From assembly GCF_009906955.1 (NCBI RefSeq), contig NZ_CP047656.1, positions 1,178,001-1,242,000 of the forward strand: DNA of 64,000 bases, in the 5' to 3' direction. Positions within the stretch are counted from its first letter, which is position 1, and every line of letters starts with the position of its first letter. The position numbers and the translations under genes were made by a program. The notes beneath the pieces are model-generated. The model was given only the letters and a program-made list of their open reading frames with translations. It did no database searches and was not told the DNA's origin. Origin of the DNA: Paraglaciecola mesophila (lineage in GTDB: Bacteria; Pseudomonadota; Gammaproteobacteria; Enterobacterales; Alteromonadaceae). Shown in pieces: positions 18,382 to 28,229 of this stretch.

Positions 18382-18435
18382 AAGAATGCTGCTTTAACGT
18401 AAGCACTTTCTTATCCTGTCGGGTTGCTTATTGTT

Positions 18436-18465
18436 TGTGAAAACCCCGCGTCTAATGCGCGGGGG
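18436..18465 (-). terminator. Terminator overlapping the miaE stop codon
   Basis: On the minus strand, CCCCGCG and CGCGGGG pair across a 7-nt loop and are followed by TTTT. The TAG stop of miaE lies inside the loop, so the last codons and the stop are part of the hairpin. Confidence 0.8.
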
Positions 18466-19225
18466 TACCGCTGTGAAATTTAAAATCACTATCAGGCAGC
18501 AAGATCAAATCAGCTTCTACTTGTGCAAAAAACGCAATTCGCAGCGATATGTCGTGGCCTGCAATTTCTTCGGCTAATGTCAGATAATCTTGATAATGAC
18601 GGGCTTCTGAACGAAGCAATGATATATAAAAATCGCCTAACGGCTTATCTAAGAACGGGGCAATTTTGGCGAAACGCTCACAAGAGCGCGCTTCGATATA
18701 GGCACCGCAAATAAGCTTGTCAATTAAGGCATCAGGCTCGTGGGTTTTAACATGCCTTAGCAGTCCTTTCGCATACCGGCTCGACTCAATTTTGTCGTAA
18801 GCCACACCATAGCTGTTCATCATCTCAAGCACTTGATAGAAATGATGCAACTCTTCGCGAATAAGCATCACCATTTTGTCCACTAAATCTTGTCCGTAGC
18901 GACTGCTTGATTTGACCAACAGGGATTTGCTTAATTTAAATTTTTCGAGCTCTCGCCAATCACCGATTTGCCGATAGGCAAAATCCTCATAAGGCTTTAA
19001 CCAGTCAAGCAGGGCTTTAGCACTGTCGGCATCTACCGAATAGCGACGAATTAGAAACATCGCACTTTGCGCGGCCTTTAGCTCACAAATGAGGTGATCC
19101 GTCAAAAGCACTGCTAAGTTTTCTTTCTTAACAGCTTTTGCTATCCACTCATCAGGAGTTTCACATTTTAAAAACATTTTTATCGGAGCTAACAAATTTT
19201 CCAAACTATATGACCTACACAACAC
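18452..19225 (-). CDS. miaE: tRNA 2-methylthio-N6-isopentenyladenosine(37) hydroxylase
   Basis: A 257-residue diiron monooxygenase of the ferritin-like fold that hydroxylates ms2i6A37 in tRNA; E. coli lacks it but Salmonella has it. Iron-ligand segments are visible in order: D-H-L-I-C-E-L-K-A-A-Q, E-E-L-H-H-F, Y-I-E-A-R-S-C-E-R-F and E-A-R-H-Y-Q-D-Y. Alignment with Salmonella MiaE puts the N terminus at the GTG at 19225; no good ribosome-binding site is seen. Its substrate requires MiaA and MiaB, which are not in the window. The stop codon lies in the loop of its own terminator. Confidence 0.92.
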   Translation of the reverse strand: MLCRSYSLENLLAPIKMFLKCETPDEWIAKAVKKENLAVLLTDHLICELKAAQSAMFLIRRYSVDADSAKALLDWLKPYEDFAYRQIGDWRELEKFKLSKSLLVKSSSRYGQDLVDKMVMLIREELHHFYQVLEMMNSYGVAYDKIESSRYAKGLLRHVKTHEPDALIDKLICGAYIEARSCERFAKIAPFLDKPLGDFYISLLRSEARHYQDYLTLAEEIAGHDISLRIAFFAQVEADLILLPDSDFKFHSGTPAH

Positions 19226-19520
19226 ATCAAAATTATAATCGCTAAACGCACGTTAGCCTGACAACAGCGAATTGTAACATAAGCTTGATACATCACTCCT
19301 AGTACGCGTGGCATTTTCTGTTATCCCTCGGTGTTTTTTCTTCAAAATAAAATCGAACAAATCATCACTTTACGCAAAACGAATCAGGCAATGTATTACT
19401 AAAATTTATAGTGAATATTAAGCCCATGCATAAAACTGTTGACGAATTAACCAACCTACAACAGAATAAACGTTAATTAGTTGTAAATTCATTGTTAAAA
19501 ACAAAAGAGCGAGTAACTAT

Positions 19521-20120
19521 ATGATTTTGAATCACCTGTGGGGGTTGTACGCCCATCCTAAAGAAGAATGGCACAGTATTGACGATCGACACGAAACCTA
19601 CTTTTACAGTTTAAGCCACATTGCTCTTATTTCACTTATTCCCGCCGTAATGACATATTACTCTACCGCCTATCTAGGCTGGAGTATTGGTGTTGGCGAT
19701 ACCATTAAATTAACGAAAGAAAGCGCTGGCATAATGAGTGTCGGCACGTACTTAGGCCTAGTAATAGGTGTATTAGCCTTATCAGTTTTAATTCATGAAC
19801 TAGCCAAAGCCTTTGACTCAACGCCCACTTATACCCAATCACTTGAACTGGCCGCCTATACGGCAACCCCTTTATTTATGGTCGGGTTTGCAGCTTTCTA
19901 TCCGGTTTTATGGTTTGTGATGCTGATTGGTTTAGTCGGCTTAACTTACTCGGTTTATTTGTTGTACACGGGCACACCTATCTTAATGCACATACCGGAA
20001 GAAAAAGGCTTTATCTATGCCAGCTCTGTTGTAACCTGTGGGTTGGTTCTTCTCACTATTTTAATGGCCGCGTCAGTCATTTTATGGAGTATGGGTATGG
20101 GGCCTGTCTTTACTGGTTAA
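19521..20120 (+). CDS. Yip1-family inner membrane protein, YohC-like
   Basis: A 199-residue integral membrane protein with about five hydrophobic segments. It aligns end to end with E. coli YohC: H-x-W-G-L-Y-A-H-P near the N terminus, I-G-W-S-I-G, A-A-Y-T-A-T-P-L-F, Y-L-L-Y-x-G-x-P and I-L-W-x-x-G at the C terminus. The family belongs to the Yip1 domain group; no biochemical role is established. The 295 nt upstream hold its promoter and that of miaE on the other strand, with no other gene seen. It converges with purF. Confidence 0.85.
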   Translation: MILNHLWGLYAHPKEEWHSIDDRHETYFYSLSHIALISLIPAVMTYYSTAYLGWSIGVGDTIKLTKESAGIMSVGTYLGLVIGVLALSVLIHELAKAFDSTPTYTQSLELAAYTATPLFMVGFAAFYPVLWFVMLIGLVGLTYSVYLLYTGTPILMHIPEEKGFIYASSVVTCGLVLLTILMAASVILWSMGMGPVFTG

Positions 20121-20182
20121 GTGTTTATAGAGTGAGTATTTACCGATTAAGTAACTGCCTGTAATAATATGCGTACAGCAGA

Positions 20183-20212
20183 TACAAAAAAGCGCTGAAA
20201 ATTCAGCGCTTT
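20183..20212 (-). terminator. Intrinsic terminator of purF
   Basis: On the minus strand, AGCGCTGAA and TTCAGCGCT pair and are followed by seven T residues, about 28 nt past the purF stop. It may also work for the converging YohC-like gene. Confidence 0.85.
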
Positions 20213-20239
20213 AGAATATTGAGTTGCACAGTTATTATG

Positions 20240-21760
20240 CTATGACTCTTCCTGCATATTATGCATTTCAAGGTTACTCAACTCCGTTTGAATGCCGGCG
20301 TTTTTAGCCCCTTCATTGCGCAATGTATCAATGCGTTCTAAATAGTTTTGATCCACATCACCAGTAATATAATTGCCATCGAACACTGACGTTTCAAAAC
20401 GACCAATTTCCGGATTAAGCTCAGTGACCGCTTCGACTAAGTCACTAATATCTTGAAAAATCAGACCATCGGCGCGAATTAAATCACTGATCTCTTCAAT
20501 TTCACGTCCATAGGCAATCAATTCGTTCACCGAGGGCATGTCGATCCCGTACACATTAGGGAAACGAATTTCCGGAGCAGCAGAGGCAAAATACACTTTT
20601 TTAGCACCTGATTCACGTGCCATATCTATGATTTGCTCGGACGTAGTACCGCGCACGATAGAGTCATCCACTAGCAATACATTTTTACCGGCAAACTCTG
20701 ACGATATCGCATTTAACTTACGGCGCACTGATTTACGGCGCATGGTTTGTCCAGGCATAATAAAGGTGCGGCCAATATAGCGGTTTTTTACAAATCCCTG
20801 ACGGTACGGCAAATTTAACTCAAGGGATATTTGTAGTGCCACATCTGTTGATGTTTCAGGGATAGGAATAACCACATCAATATCCATATCAGCCCATTCC
20901 CGCGCGATCTTTTGACCTAATTTACGGCCCATGTTTACACGAGATGCATACACAGAAATGCCATCAATGAATGAGTCTGGACGCGCGAAGTAAACAAACT
21001 CGAAAATACATGGCGCGTTTATCGCTCCATGAGCACATTGTTGGGTATGCAGTTGACCATTTTCAGTCACGTAAATGGCTTCACCTGGTGCGACATCTCG
21101 AATAAAGGTAAAACCGACGGCATCGAGTGCAACACTTTCTGAAGCCACCATGTACTCATCACCAAATTCGGTTTTGCGCTTACCCAAAGCTAAGGGACGA
21201 ATACCGAAAGGATCTCTGAAAGCCAACATGCCGTTACCTATGATGGCAGCAACCACCGCATACGCACCACGCACTTTTTGATGTACTGTTGTCACAGCCT
21301 TAAACACCTCTTCAGGGGTCAGGCTTAACCCTTCACAATTGTGAAGCTCGTGGGCTATGATGTTGAGCAACAACTCAGAATCAGAGGTCGTGTTAATATG
21401 CCGCTTGGCAATTCTAAACACTTCGTCTTTCAGGTCATGGGCATTGGTTAAATTCCCATTGTGCGCAAACGCAATACCAAAGGGTGAATTAACATAAAAG
21501 GGCTGTGCTTCAGCGGAACTTGAACTGCCAGCAGTAGGATAACGAACGTGTCCAATACCGAACTGACCAGTAAGACGCTTCATGTGACGCGTATGGAACA
21601 CATCACGCACTAAACCATTGTCTTTACGAAGATGAAATACACCGTCATCAATGGTGATGATCCCAGCGGCATCTTGTCCACGATGTTGCAATACAGTCAA
21701 CGCATCATACAAAGACTGATTTACTGGACTTTTACCTACAATTCCGACAATACCACACAT
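20240..21760 (-). CDS. purF: Amidophosphoribosyltransferase
   Basis: A 506-residue enzyme for the first committed step of purine synthesis: PRPP plus glutamine to 5-phosphoribosylamine. Cys2 (M-C-G-I-V-G) is the glutaminase nucleophile after Met removal. The PRPP-binding loop [14 protein letters not shown] and the N-terminal Ntn-hydrolase motifs ([18 protein letters not shown]) are intact. E. coli PurF is 505 aa. An AAGG site lies about 8 nt upstream of the ATG. Last gene of the accD-folC-dedD-cvpA-purF string, 26 nt after cvpA. Confidence 0.97.
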   Translation of the reverse strand: MCGIVGIVGKSPVNQSLYDALTVLQHRGQDAAGIITIDDGVFHLRKDNGLVRDVFHTRHMKRLTGQFGIGHVRYPTAGSSSSAEAQPFYVNSPFGIAFAHNGNLTNAHDLKDEVFRIAKRHINTTSDSELLLNIIAHELHNCEGLSLTPEEVFKAVTTVHQKVRGAYAVVAAIIGNGMLAFRDPFGIRPLALGKRKTEFGDEYMVASESVALDAVGFTFIRDVAPGEAIYVTENGQLHTQQCAHGAINAPCIFEFVYFARPDSFIDGISVYASRVNMGRKLGQKIAREWADMDIDVVIPIPETSTDVALQISLELNLPYRQGFVKNRYIGRTFIMPGQTMRRKSVRRKLNAISSEFAGKNVLLVDDSIVRGTTSEQIIDMARESGAKKVYFASAAPEIRFPNVYGIDMPSVNELIAYGREIEEISDLIRADGLIFQDISDLVEAVTELNPEIGRFETSVFDGNYITGDVDQNYLERIDTLRNEGAKNAGIQTELSNLEMHNMQEES

Positions 21761-21786
21761 GTGAGTTACCTTTTTATACGGGTCTG

Positions 21787-22275
21787 TTAAACGGGTTTGA
21801 TGAAGCTTGAGTTGCCTTGCAAATATTCAAAGAACCACTCTATCACTAAGCTAAATTCTGGAATGAGCAATGATGTTTTCCATCCGTCGGCATCAGCCAA
21901 GGGAGTAAACGTATCGACAAAAAAGAGTAACGCGCTGACGATTAATACGCCACGTAACACACCGAATATGGCGCCTAATGCGCGATCAGTGCCTGATAAG
22001 CCAGTGTAATGCACTAACTGTGAAATGAGATAATTGAGTAAACCACCAAGTATCAATGTCACGATAAACAAAATCGCAATAGCCACACCGTTTCGTATGG
22101 TTTGATCATCAATACTCGTCAGATAAGTAGCCAGGTCTGCGTAAAAGCGACTAGCAATGAAAAACGCGCAGAACCAAACAGCTAGCGAAATGGCTTCCTT
22201 AACGAAGCCACGTATTAAACTGATAACAGTGGAAAGCAGAATCACACCAATAATGGCGTAGTCTATCCAGTTCAT
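21787..22275 (-). CDS. cvpA: CvpA family inner membrane protein
   Basis: A 162-residue membrane protein with four hydrophobic segments, matching E. coli CvpA (colicin V production; envelope-related). The opening [12 protein letters not shown] and the [10 protein letters not shown] motif, then [13 protein letters not shown], are characteristic. Located directly upstream of purF, as in E. coli. The gap of 135 nt to dedD may hold a further promoter. Confidence 0.93.
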   Translation of the reverse strand: MNWIDYAIIGVILLSTVISLIRGFVKEAISLAVWFCAFFIASRFYADLATYLTSIDDQTIRNGVAIAILFIVTLILGGLLNYLISQLVHYTGLSGTDRALGAIFGVLRGVLIVSALLFFVDTFTPLADADGWKTSLLIPEFSLVIEWFFEYLQGNSSFIKPV

Positions 22276-22410
22276 ATAAATTGATAAATCCGCTGGTGAT
22301 GCATAACGTGGGTCAAAAACTTAATACTCACGCCATGACACTAAATTCGCGCGCATATTACCAAAACTCATCACTAAAATCTTGCTAATTTTAGGATTAA
22401 TACCGATTCA

Positions 22411-23049
22411 TCACTGAACAGTGAATGGAGTAATACGACCTTTCAAGCCAGTCAGTTTCGTTAATTCAGCTAAAGAATTTTGCAAACGCACTTTTTGTAA
22501 ATCTGGACCGACAAATACCTTGGTTAACGTGCCACTGCTGGTCTGAACCGGTCTTGAAAACGCACGATACCCCCCCTTCTCTAATTTTTCGAGTAATTCT
22601 TGCACATTTTTTTTATGCCTAAATGTTCCCAACTGCACGACCCAACCAGCCCCCTCTAGTAACGCTTTCTCGTAAGCTTGATTAGTGGATTTGGCAGTGT
22701 CCTTAGCCGCTACAGGTGTATTTTCCTTCTCGGCTGAAGCTGTCTGAGCAGCGACATCTGCGTCATCTTGTTCGTTATTCTCAACACCTGCTTCATCGTT
22801 GTTGTGGATCTTATCGTCAAGCGCTTTGTCTTCAACTATCTCGATGTCTCTAGAAGCAATATTCGCAACCTCTTCACTTGAGAAATGGCTAGGCCGCTGC
22901 ACTGTCTTCACCGCTGGGCGTTCGGGCAATTCAACAAACAACTCTTTCTCACTCTGGGTTTTTCCCCCCAGCAAATCCGGTAAAAAAATAACAGCAATAG
23001 CCACTATAATAACCGTACCAATTAATCGATTTTTTAGCGCAGATGTCAC
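22411..23049 (-). CDS. dedD: SPOR-domain cell division protein DedD
   Basis: A 212-residue bitopic inner-membrane protein. One membrane segment (about 9-26) is followed by a long acidic, low-complexity periplasmic linker and a C-terminal SPOR domain from about residue 130 (W-V-V-Q-L-G-T-F-R...Y-R-A-F...V-F-V-G-P), which binds denuded septal peptidoglycan. Its start overlaps the folC stop by 4 nt (ATGA), showing translational coupling. The position between folC and cvpA is the same as in E. coli. Confidence 0.93.
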   Translation of the reverse strand: MTSALKNRLIGTVIIVAIAVIFLPDLLGGKTQSEKELFVELPERPAVKTVQRPSHFSSEEVANIASRDIEIVEDKALDDKIHNNDEAGVENNEQDDADVAAQTASAEKENTPVAAKDTAKSTNQAYEKALLEGAGWVVQLGTFRHKKNVQELLEKLEKGGYRAFSRPVQTSSGTLTKVFVGPDLQKVRLQNSLAELTKLTGLKGRITPFTVQ

Positions 23050-24326
23050 TCGTTTAATCCTTCATTCGTTAACCTAAGAATGTCTGATACGGTAAAAAAA
23101 GAACCGAATACCACAATCAAGTCTTGCTCATGGGCCAAAGCCTTGGCTTTTTCGAACGCTTCGGCGACCGTTGAAAATTCTAGCACTTTTTGCTGTTCGT
23201 CTAGTACTGATTTAATTTCACCAGCAGTTGCCCCTCTTGGCACATCTAATCCCCCCAACATCCACTGGGCATTCAAACCAGAAAAATCAGCAAGACTTGC
23301 TTTAATATCTTTGTCTTTTAACATACCAACAACCAAGAAGAGGTTGTTGTAATCACACTTGGCTATTTGCGACAACAGATAGTCGGTAGCGTGGGGATTA
23401 TGTGCCACATCCAGCATGACCTTGGGTGACTGAGACAGTATTTGGCAACGCCCAGGTACACGAGTGTCCTGAATCACATGGGTAATTTGCTCTTCGCTTA
23501 AACCAAGCTCAAGTATTTGCAGCACCTGTAATCCAGTAGAGACATTCTGCACTGGAATGTGCGGTAAGGGTAAGTGTGAGTAGCTAACATCATGATTTGT
23601 CCAGCTCATCACATCATGTTCAACTTGGTAATCAAAATCTTGTCGTTGCCACCAAGCAGTGGCATTGTTTGATGCCACTGCATCTATCAACGCGTGATAT
23701 TTTACTGACTCCCCTATGACCACAGGTATATCAGGACGCATAATGCCCGCTTTTTCAGCTGCCACAAGCTCTTTGGTATCTCCTAGCCAATCTTGATGAT
23801 CTAAATCGATACTGGTGATCACCGCAATATCAGGCGATACGATATTTACCGCGTCTAAGCGGCCTCCTAACCCAATTTCAAGTACTGCTATGTCTACATT
23901 CGCGTCATGAATAAATTTAAGGCCCGCTAAGGTGCCAAATTCAAAATAGGTCAGTGGAATATTGCCTCGCGCACGTTCTACAGCTTGAAACGCGTGGCAG
24001 TGTGCTTGCTCGCTGCCATCAACCCCGTTAATACGCACACGCTCAGTGTAGTCGATTAAATGAGGCGAACTATAGACACCCACTTTTTTACCAGCAGCCA
24101 AACATGCCTGCTCTATAAATGCGCAAGTGGTACCCTTGCCATTAGTACCAGCAACGGTCACAACGGTTTGTTTTGAAAACGAAATGTCAAGTTGCTCGAA
24201 CACGTTAGTAACGCGGCCTAAACCCATTTCGATATTTTTAGGATGTAATGCGCTGAGGTGATCCAGCCATTCATTTAAAGACCAGGCCTCGAAATCAGAG
24301 GCCTGTTTAGAAGATAAATTTGTCAT
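23046..24326 (-). CDS. folC: Bifunctional folylpolyglutamate / dihydrofolate synthase
   Basis: A 426-residue Mur-ligase-fold enzyme that glutamylates dihydropteroate and then folates. The P-loop G-T-N-G-K-G-T occupies 60-66. H-P-K-N-I-E-M-G-L-G-R at 28-38 and E-I-G-L-G-G-R-L-D-A-V-N-x-V are further signatures, and D-V-A-H-N-P-H-A begins the C-terminal domain. It is 15 nt downstream of accD and overlaps dedD. With pabB and folP elsewhere in the window it serves folate synthesis. Confidence 0.96.
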   Translation of the reverse strand: MTNLSSKQASDFEAWSLNEWLDHLSALHPKNIEMGLGRVTNVFEQLDISFSKQTVVTVAGTNGKGTTCAFIEQACLAAGKKVGVYSSPHLIDYTERVRINGVDGSEQAHCHAFQAVERARGNIPLTYFEFGTLAGLKFIHDANVDIAVLEIGLGGRLDAVNIVSPDIAVITSIDLDHQDWLGDTKELVAAEKAGIMRPDIPVVIGESVKYHALIDAVASNNATAWWQRQDFDYQVEHDVMSWTNHDVSYSHLPLPHIPVQNVSTGLQVLQILELGLSEEQITHVIQDTRVPGRCQILSQSPKVMLDVAHNPHATDYLLSQIAKCDYNNLFLVVGMLKDKDIKASLADFSGLNAQWMLGGLDVPRGATAGEIKSVLDEQQKVLEFSTVAEAFEKAKALAHEQDLIVVFGSFFTVSDILRLTNEGLNE

Positions 24327-24341
24327 TAATGTACTGAGGTT

Positions 24342-25190
24342 TTATACGTGTTGATGATGCAACTTAGATAATATGCTATGCAGACGGTCGCGCATTTCTC
24401 GTCTGTCGATAATCACATCAATTGCCCCTTTCTCAAGCAAAAACTCACTGCGCTGAAAGCCTTCAGGTAGGGTTTCACGCACAGTTTGTTCAATAACACG
24501 AGGGCCCGCAAAGCCGATAAGTGCTTTTGGCTCTGCAACATTCACATCACCTAACATCGCCAAACTTGCAGAGACGCCGCCCATAGTCGGATCGGTGAGA
24601 ACAGAAATATAAGGCAAGCCCTTCTCGCTCATTTTAGCCAAAGCAGCACTCGTTTTCGCCATTTGCATCAGCGAGAGTAAGGCTTCTTGCATACGTGCGC
24701 CGCCACTGGTCGAAAAGCAAATAAGCGGCATATTGTGCTCTAAACAGGCTTCAACCGCTTTGACAAAACGCGCACCCACCACAGAGGCCATAGAGCCCCC
24801 CATAAAGGCAAATTCAAATGCTGCAACGGCTACCGGCATACCTTTTAACTTACCCTGCATTACCACTAAGGCATCTTTTTCGTTAGTGGCTTTTTGCGCA
24901 GCAACAATTCTGTCTTTGTATTTCTTCGAATCTTTGAATTTTAGTAAATCTTTTGGCTCAAGTTCCGCACCCAACTCGACGCGCTCACCTTGATCTAAAA
25001 ATTGATTCAACCGAGCTCGCGCAGAGACGCGCATATGATGATTACACTTAGGACAAACGCCTAATTGTTTTTCTAGCTCAGTTTTGTATAGAACCGCATC
25101 ACATTTACCACATTTCGTCCATATACCTTCAGGTACATTACTTTTAGTGGGTGATTTAGTACGCGGTAATATTTTTTCAATCCAACTCAT
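24342..25190 (-). CDS. accD: Acetyl-CoA carboxylase carboxyltransferase beta subunit
   Basis: A 282-residue beta subunit that, with AccA, transfers CO2 from carboxybiotin to acetyl-CoA. An N-terminal zinc ribbon is formed by Cys27, Cys30, Cys46 and Cys49, the same positions as in E. coli. The crotonase-fold core follows with [10 protein letters not shown] and P-T-M-G-G-V-S-A-S. In E. coli dedA lies between truA and accD; here truA is the next gene upstream (137-nt gap), so dedA is absent at this site. Confidence 0.97.
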   Translation of the reverse strand: MSWIEKILPRTKSPTKSNVPEGIWTKCGKCDAVLYKTELEKQLGVCPKCNHHMRVSARARLNQFLDQGERVELGAELEPKDLLKFKDSKKYKDRIVAAQKATNEKDALVVMQGKLKGMPVAVAAFEFAFMGGSMASVVGARFVKAVEACLEHNMPLICFSTSGGARMQEALLSLMQMAKTSAALAKMSEKGLPYISVLTDPTMGGVSASLAMLGDVNVAEPKALIGFAGPRVIEQTVRETLPEGFQRSEFLLEKGAIDVIIDRREMRDRLHSILSKLHHQHV

Positions 25191-25327
25191 TAATTTAAAC
25201 CTTCTTTGGCAATCATATCGTTGTTTTTATTGAAGATATGCAACGACAGATGCAACGATTAATTTTCTAGGCGCATTCAAACCGTATTAAAACACAGTTA
25301 TCCAAAGTTACGAAAGTAAAACTGGTC

Positions 25328-26119
25328 TTAGAAGTCGTCAGCTAAGAACAACGGGCCCATTTTTAAACGAGGAAGTTCAAACGCGTCTGGGTACGTCACA
25401 TGCACTAAATAAAGTCCGTTAGGCAATGCAGTAATGCCTGCTTTAGTACGATCTTTCACTGCTAATAATTCATCTACCCATTCGACGGGCTTTTCTTTAT
25501 GGCCAATAGCGACCAAGGTACCAGTAATATTGCGCACCATATGATGTAAAAACGCATTCGCTTGCACATCAATCACAATATAGTCGCCCATGCGCTTAAC
25601 GCGAATATGAGACATAGTACGGGTGGCTGTTTTCGCTTGGCAGTTGACAGCTCTAAACGAGCTAAAATCGTGTTTGCCCACTAATTTCTGTGCGGCTTGG
25701 TTCATCAATTCATGATCAAGATCACCATAAATATGTGTCACCCCATTGGCTAAAATACCGCTGCGTAAAGTACTGTTGTAGATAATATAACGATAACGCC
25801 GCGCCGTAGCTGAAAAGCGTGCATGAAAATCTTCAGGCACCGCTTTAACCCAGCGTACTGATACGGTATCAGGTAGATAAGTATTGATACCTAACGTCCA
25901 TGCTCTATCTGGACGTTGGCTGTTCGTTTCAAAGTGCACCACCTGCCCTGTTGCATGAACACCTGCATCAGTGCGCCCAGCACACACCACGCGTATAGGT
26001 TCATTGGCAATACGCGTTAAGGCTTCCTCTAAGTGCTGCTGCACACTGATCACTTCATTTTGCCTTTGCCAGCCGTGAAAACTGGCACCGTCGTATTCCA
26101 CTCCTAACGCTATACGCAT
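25328..26119 (-). CDS. truA: tRNA pseudouridine(38-40) synthase
   Basis: A 263-residue enzyme that isomerises uridines 38, 39 and 40 in the anticodon arm. The catalytic Asp51 lies in [24 protein letters not shown] at the N terminus and F-L-H-H-M-V-R-N-I are further family motifs. Gene order truA-accD-folC-dedD-cvpA-purF is conserved across gammaproteobacteria. The gene before it (glrR) ends in a strong terminator, so truA begins a new transcription unit. Confidence 0.96.
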   Translation of the reverse strand: MRIALGVEYDGASFHGWQRQNEVISVQQHLEEALTRIANEPIRVVCAGRTDAGVHATGQVVHFETNSQRPDRAWTLGINTYLPDTVSVRWVKAVPEDFHARFSATARRYRYIIYNSTLRSGILANGVTHIYGDLDHELMNQAAQKLVGKHDFSSFRAVNCQAKTATRTMSHIRVKRMGDYIVIDVQANAFLHHMVRNITGTLVAIGHKEKPVEWVDELLAVKDRTKAGITALPNGLYLVHVTYPDAFELPRLKMGPLFLADDF

Positions 26120-26211
26120 GTAACTAATTACCTTTTTAACAAATTGCCGCGTATTCTAAAACAGAACACAACAATATGTAGCACTAACTTTGCGCAATTG
26201 AACATTTTTAC

Positions 26212-26248
26212 AAAAAAACGCGAATAAGATTATTATTCGCGTTTTTGA
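26212..26248 (-). terminator. Intrinsic terminator of the glrK-qseG-glrR operon
   Basis: A 14-bp stem (26214-26227 with 26233-26246) with a CGCGAATAA core and 5-nt loop. On the minus strand it ends in a long T-run about 35 nt after the glrR stop. Confidence 0.88.
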
Positions 26249-26280
26249 TTTATTGCTGAACTTTTTGGGCTCAATAAGCG

Positions 26281-27630
26281 CTAATCATGCTTAAAATCCG
26301 TGGAATGCAAATCGTGCTTTTTCATTAGCTTGTGTAAATCAGTTCGGTTACGCCCGGCAATTTCAGCGGCACGCGTTACGTTGCCGTCTGTCATTTTCAA
26401 TAGCTTAAGCAAGTAACTCTGCTCAAATGCGTCACGTGCTTCAGTGAGCGTTGGCCACTTTTGCTCTGAGCTAGACAAAGCTTGTTCTACAAGATGCACC
26501 GCAATAACAGAGGTTTGTGTTAATGCCACACATTGCTCAACCACATTGACTAATTGGCGTACGTTTCCTGGCCATAATTCAGTGGTTAACAATTGCATAG
26601 CATCATCTGAGAAACGACTTACGCGTACTTCATGCCGCTCAGCACTTTTCTTTAATAAGTAGCGCGCCAGCAACGGAATATCTTCGGAACGTTCACGTAG
26701 CGTAGGCAAGGTTAAGTTCACTACGTTTAAGCGATAATACAGATCCTCTCGGAAATTCCCTTCGCTCATTTCTGTAGACAAATTCTTGTGTGTCGCAGAG
26801 ATAATTCGCACATCAACGGGGATTTGCTTGCTGCTCCCCACAGGTCGAATCACTTGCTCTTGCAATGCACGTAATAATTTTACCTGCAAAGGCGTTGGCA
26901 TATCGCCAATTTCATCCAAAAATAAGGTACCGCCATCGGCTTCTCTGAACAAACCTTGATGCTCATTTACTGCACCGGTGAACGCACCTTTGGCGTGGCC
27001 GAACAATTCAGACTCTAAAAGGTTTTCCGGTAACGCACCGCAGTTTATTGCCACAAAAGGTTTGTTAGCACGTTTACTGGCTTTATGAATAGCATTGGCC
27101 AGCAGCTCTTTACCTGTACCACTTGCACCGCTGACTAAAACACTGACATCACGTTGTGCAACGCGATGGGCTTGATCAAGTAGTTGTTCCATTTGCATAG
27201 AACGCGTAATGATCTGTTCACGCCACGCGCCCGCTTGCGAGCCTTGACTTTGACTGACCGCTTTGGCTAATAAATCGCGTAGTTCTGTATGGTCAATCGG
27301 CTTAGTCAAAAAACCAAAGACCCCTCTTTGGGTTGCCTCTACCGCATCTTGAATGGTGCCATGGGCTGTCATCAATATCACGGGCAGGTCTTTGCCTAAA
27401 GACATAATCTCTTCAAACAGGCTCAAGCCGTCTAGCCCTGGCATTCTAAGGTCGCTCAATACCGCATCAAAGTTTTGGGTATTCATTAAGCGCAGGGCCT
27501 CTTTACCACCTTCTGCACTTTGCACACTGTAGCCTTCGCCTTCTAGGCGTATGGCCATTAATCGCAGTAAACTTTCATCGTCATCTACGAGTAATATTTG
27601 TGGCTTCAACGACGCTTCATTTTTAATCAC
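26281..27630 (-). CDS. glrR: Sigma-54-dependent response regulator GlrR
   Basis: A 449-residue NtrC-type activator. The receiver domain has the acidic pair at 16-18 and phospho-acceptor Asp60 (L-S-D60-L-R-M-P-G). The AAA+ domain has Walker A G-A-S-G-T-G-K-E (168-175) and the sigma-54 contact loop G-A-F-T-G-A (215-220). A Fis-type helix-turn-helix lies near the C terminus (A-R-N-R-T-D-L-H-K-L). It aligns throughout with E. coli GlrR/YfhA, the partner of GlrK, which controls glmY-type sRNAs and envelope genes. Its ATG overlaps the qseG stop by 4 nt. Confidence 0.93.
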   Translation of the reverse strand: MIKNEASLKPQILLVDDDESLLRLMAIRLEGEGYSVQSAEGGKEALRLMNTQNFDAVLSDLRMPGLDGLSLFEEIMSLGKDLPVILMTAHGTIQDAVEATQRGVFGFLTKPIDHTELRDLLAKAVSQSQGSQAGAWREQIITRSMQMEQLLDQAHRVAQRDVSVLVSGASGTGKELLANAIHKASKRANKPFVAINCGALPENLLESELFGHAKGAFTGAVNEHQGLFREADGGTLFLDEIGDMPTPLQVKLLRALQEQVIRPVGSSKQIPVDVRIISATHKNLSTEMSEGNFREDLYYRLNVVNLTLPTLRERSEDIPLLARYLLKKSAERHEVRVSRFSDDAMQLLTTELWPGNVRQLVNVVEQCVALTQTSVIAVHLVEQALSSSEQKWPTLTEARDAFEQSYLLKLLKMTDGNVTRAAEIAGRNRTDLHKLMKKHDLHSTDFKHD

Positions 27631-28229
27631 TTAGGATCTCCTTTAGCGTTATCCATAATGGACGCTTCAATCTTTAATAATTGTTCAATTTGACTACGCT
27701 GTTCTTCAATTTGCTGTCTTTGTTGGTCAACTAAGGCTTGTTGTTCTTCGATTCGGGTTGATTGTCCACCGTTAATCTTACTTAGAGTCACCACGGCAGA
27801 TTCCGACTCGAGTAAGACTTGACTTGGGTGATAGATCATCACACTGAGCATGTCTTGCATGCCGCCATCAAACTCTTTGATGAGACTCAATGCCCAAGAT
27901 TGAGATCTAAGCTTATCTTGATACGGCGTGTCTTTACCTTGGCAAAGCAGTACCTTGCGCAACAAATCCTGTGGGCTATCACTGAGCAAAGCGATTTCAG
28001 CTTTGCGTTGTGCCCAAGTCATTTCATCCCCATCTAGCCAATAGTTAAGCCAATAAACAACATCACAATTTTGTTCAACAGAGGCTTCAGGGGTTTTATA
28101 TAAACAGTAGTTTCTTTCATGGAGCACTTCTTGACGCTCAGCTGCAGTCTCGTTTTCAGGTATTAATTTACAACCGGCCAAACTCAAAACGACTAAGCTT
28201 ATCCCTGCTTTTATTATTTTCGCTTTCAT
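27627..28229 (-). CDS. qseG: QseG/YfhG-like lipoprotein between GlrK and GlrR
   Basis: A 200-residue predicted lipoprotein: signal peptide with lipobox L-A-G-C and acylation at Cys20. Family-level similarity to E. coli YfhG/QseG is modest, but position, size and architecture match. The C-terminal third is a Gln/Glu-rich coiled coil (about 158-190, repeated Q-I-E-E-Q-R). In enterobacteria QseG is an outer-membrane lipoprotein that interacts with the kinase. Translation is coupled to both neighbours: TAATG with glrK, ATGA with glrR. Confidence 0.8.
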   Translation of the reverse strand: MKAKIIKAGISLVVLSLAGCKLIPENETAAERQEVLHERNYCLYKTPEASVEQNCDVVYWLNYWLDGDEMTWAQRKAEIALLSDSPQDLLRKVLLCQGKDTPYQDKLRSQSWALSLIKEFDGGMQDMLSVMIYHPSQVLLESESAVVTLSKINGGQSTRIEEQQALVDQQRQQIEEQRSQIEQLLKIEASIMDNAKGDPK

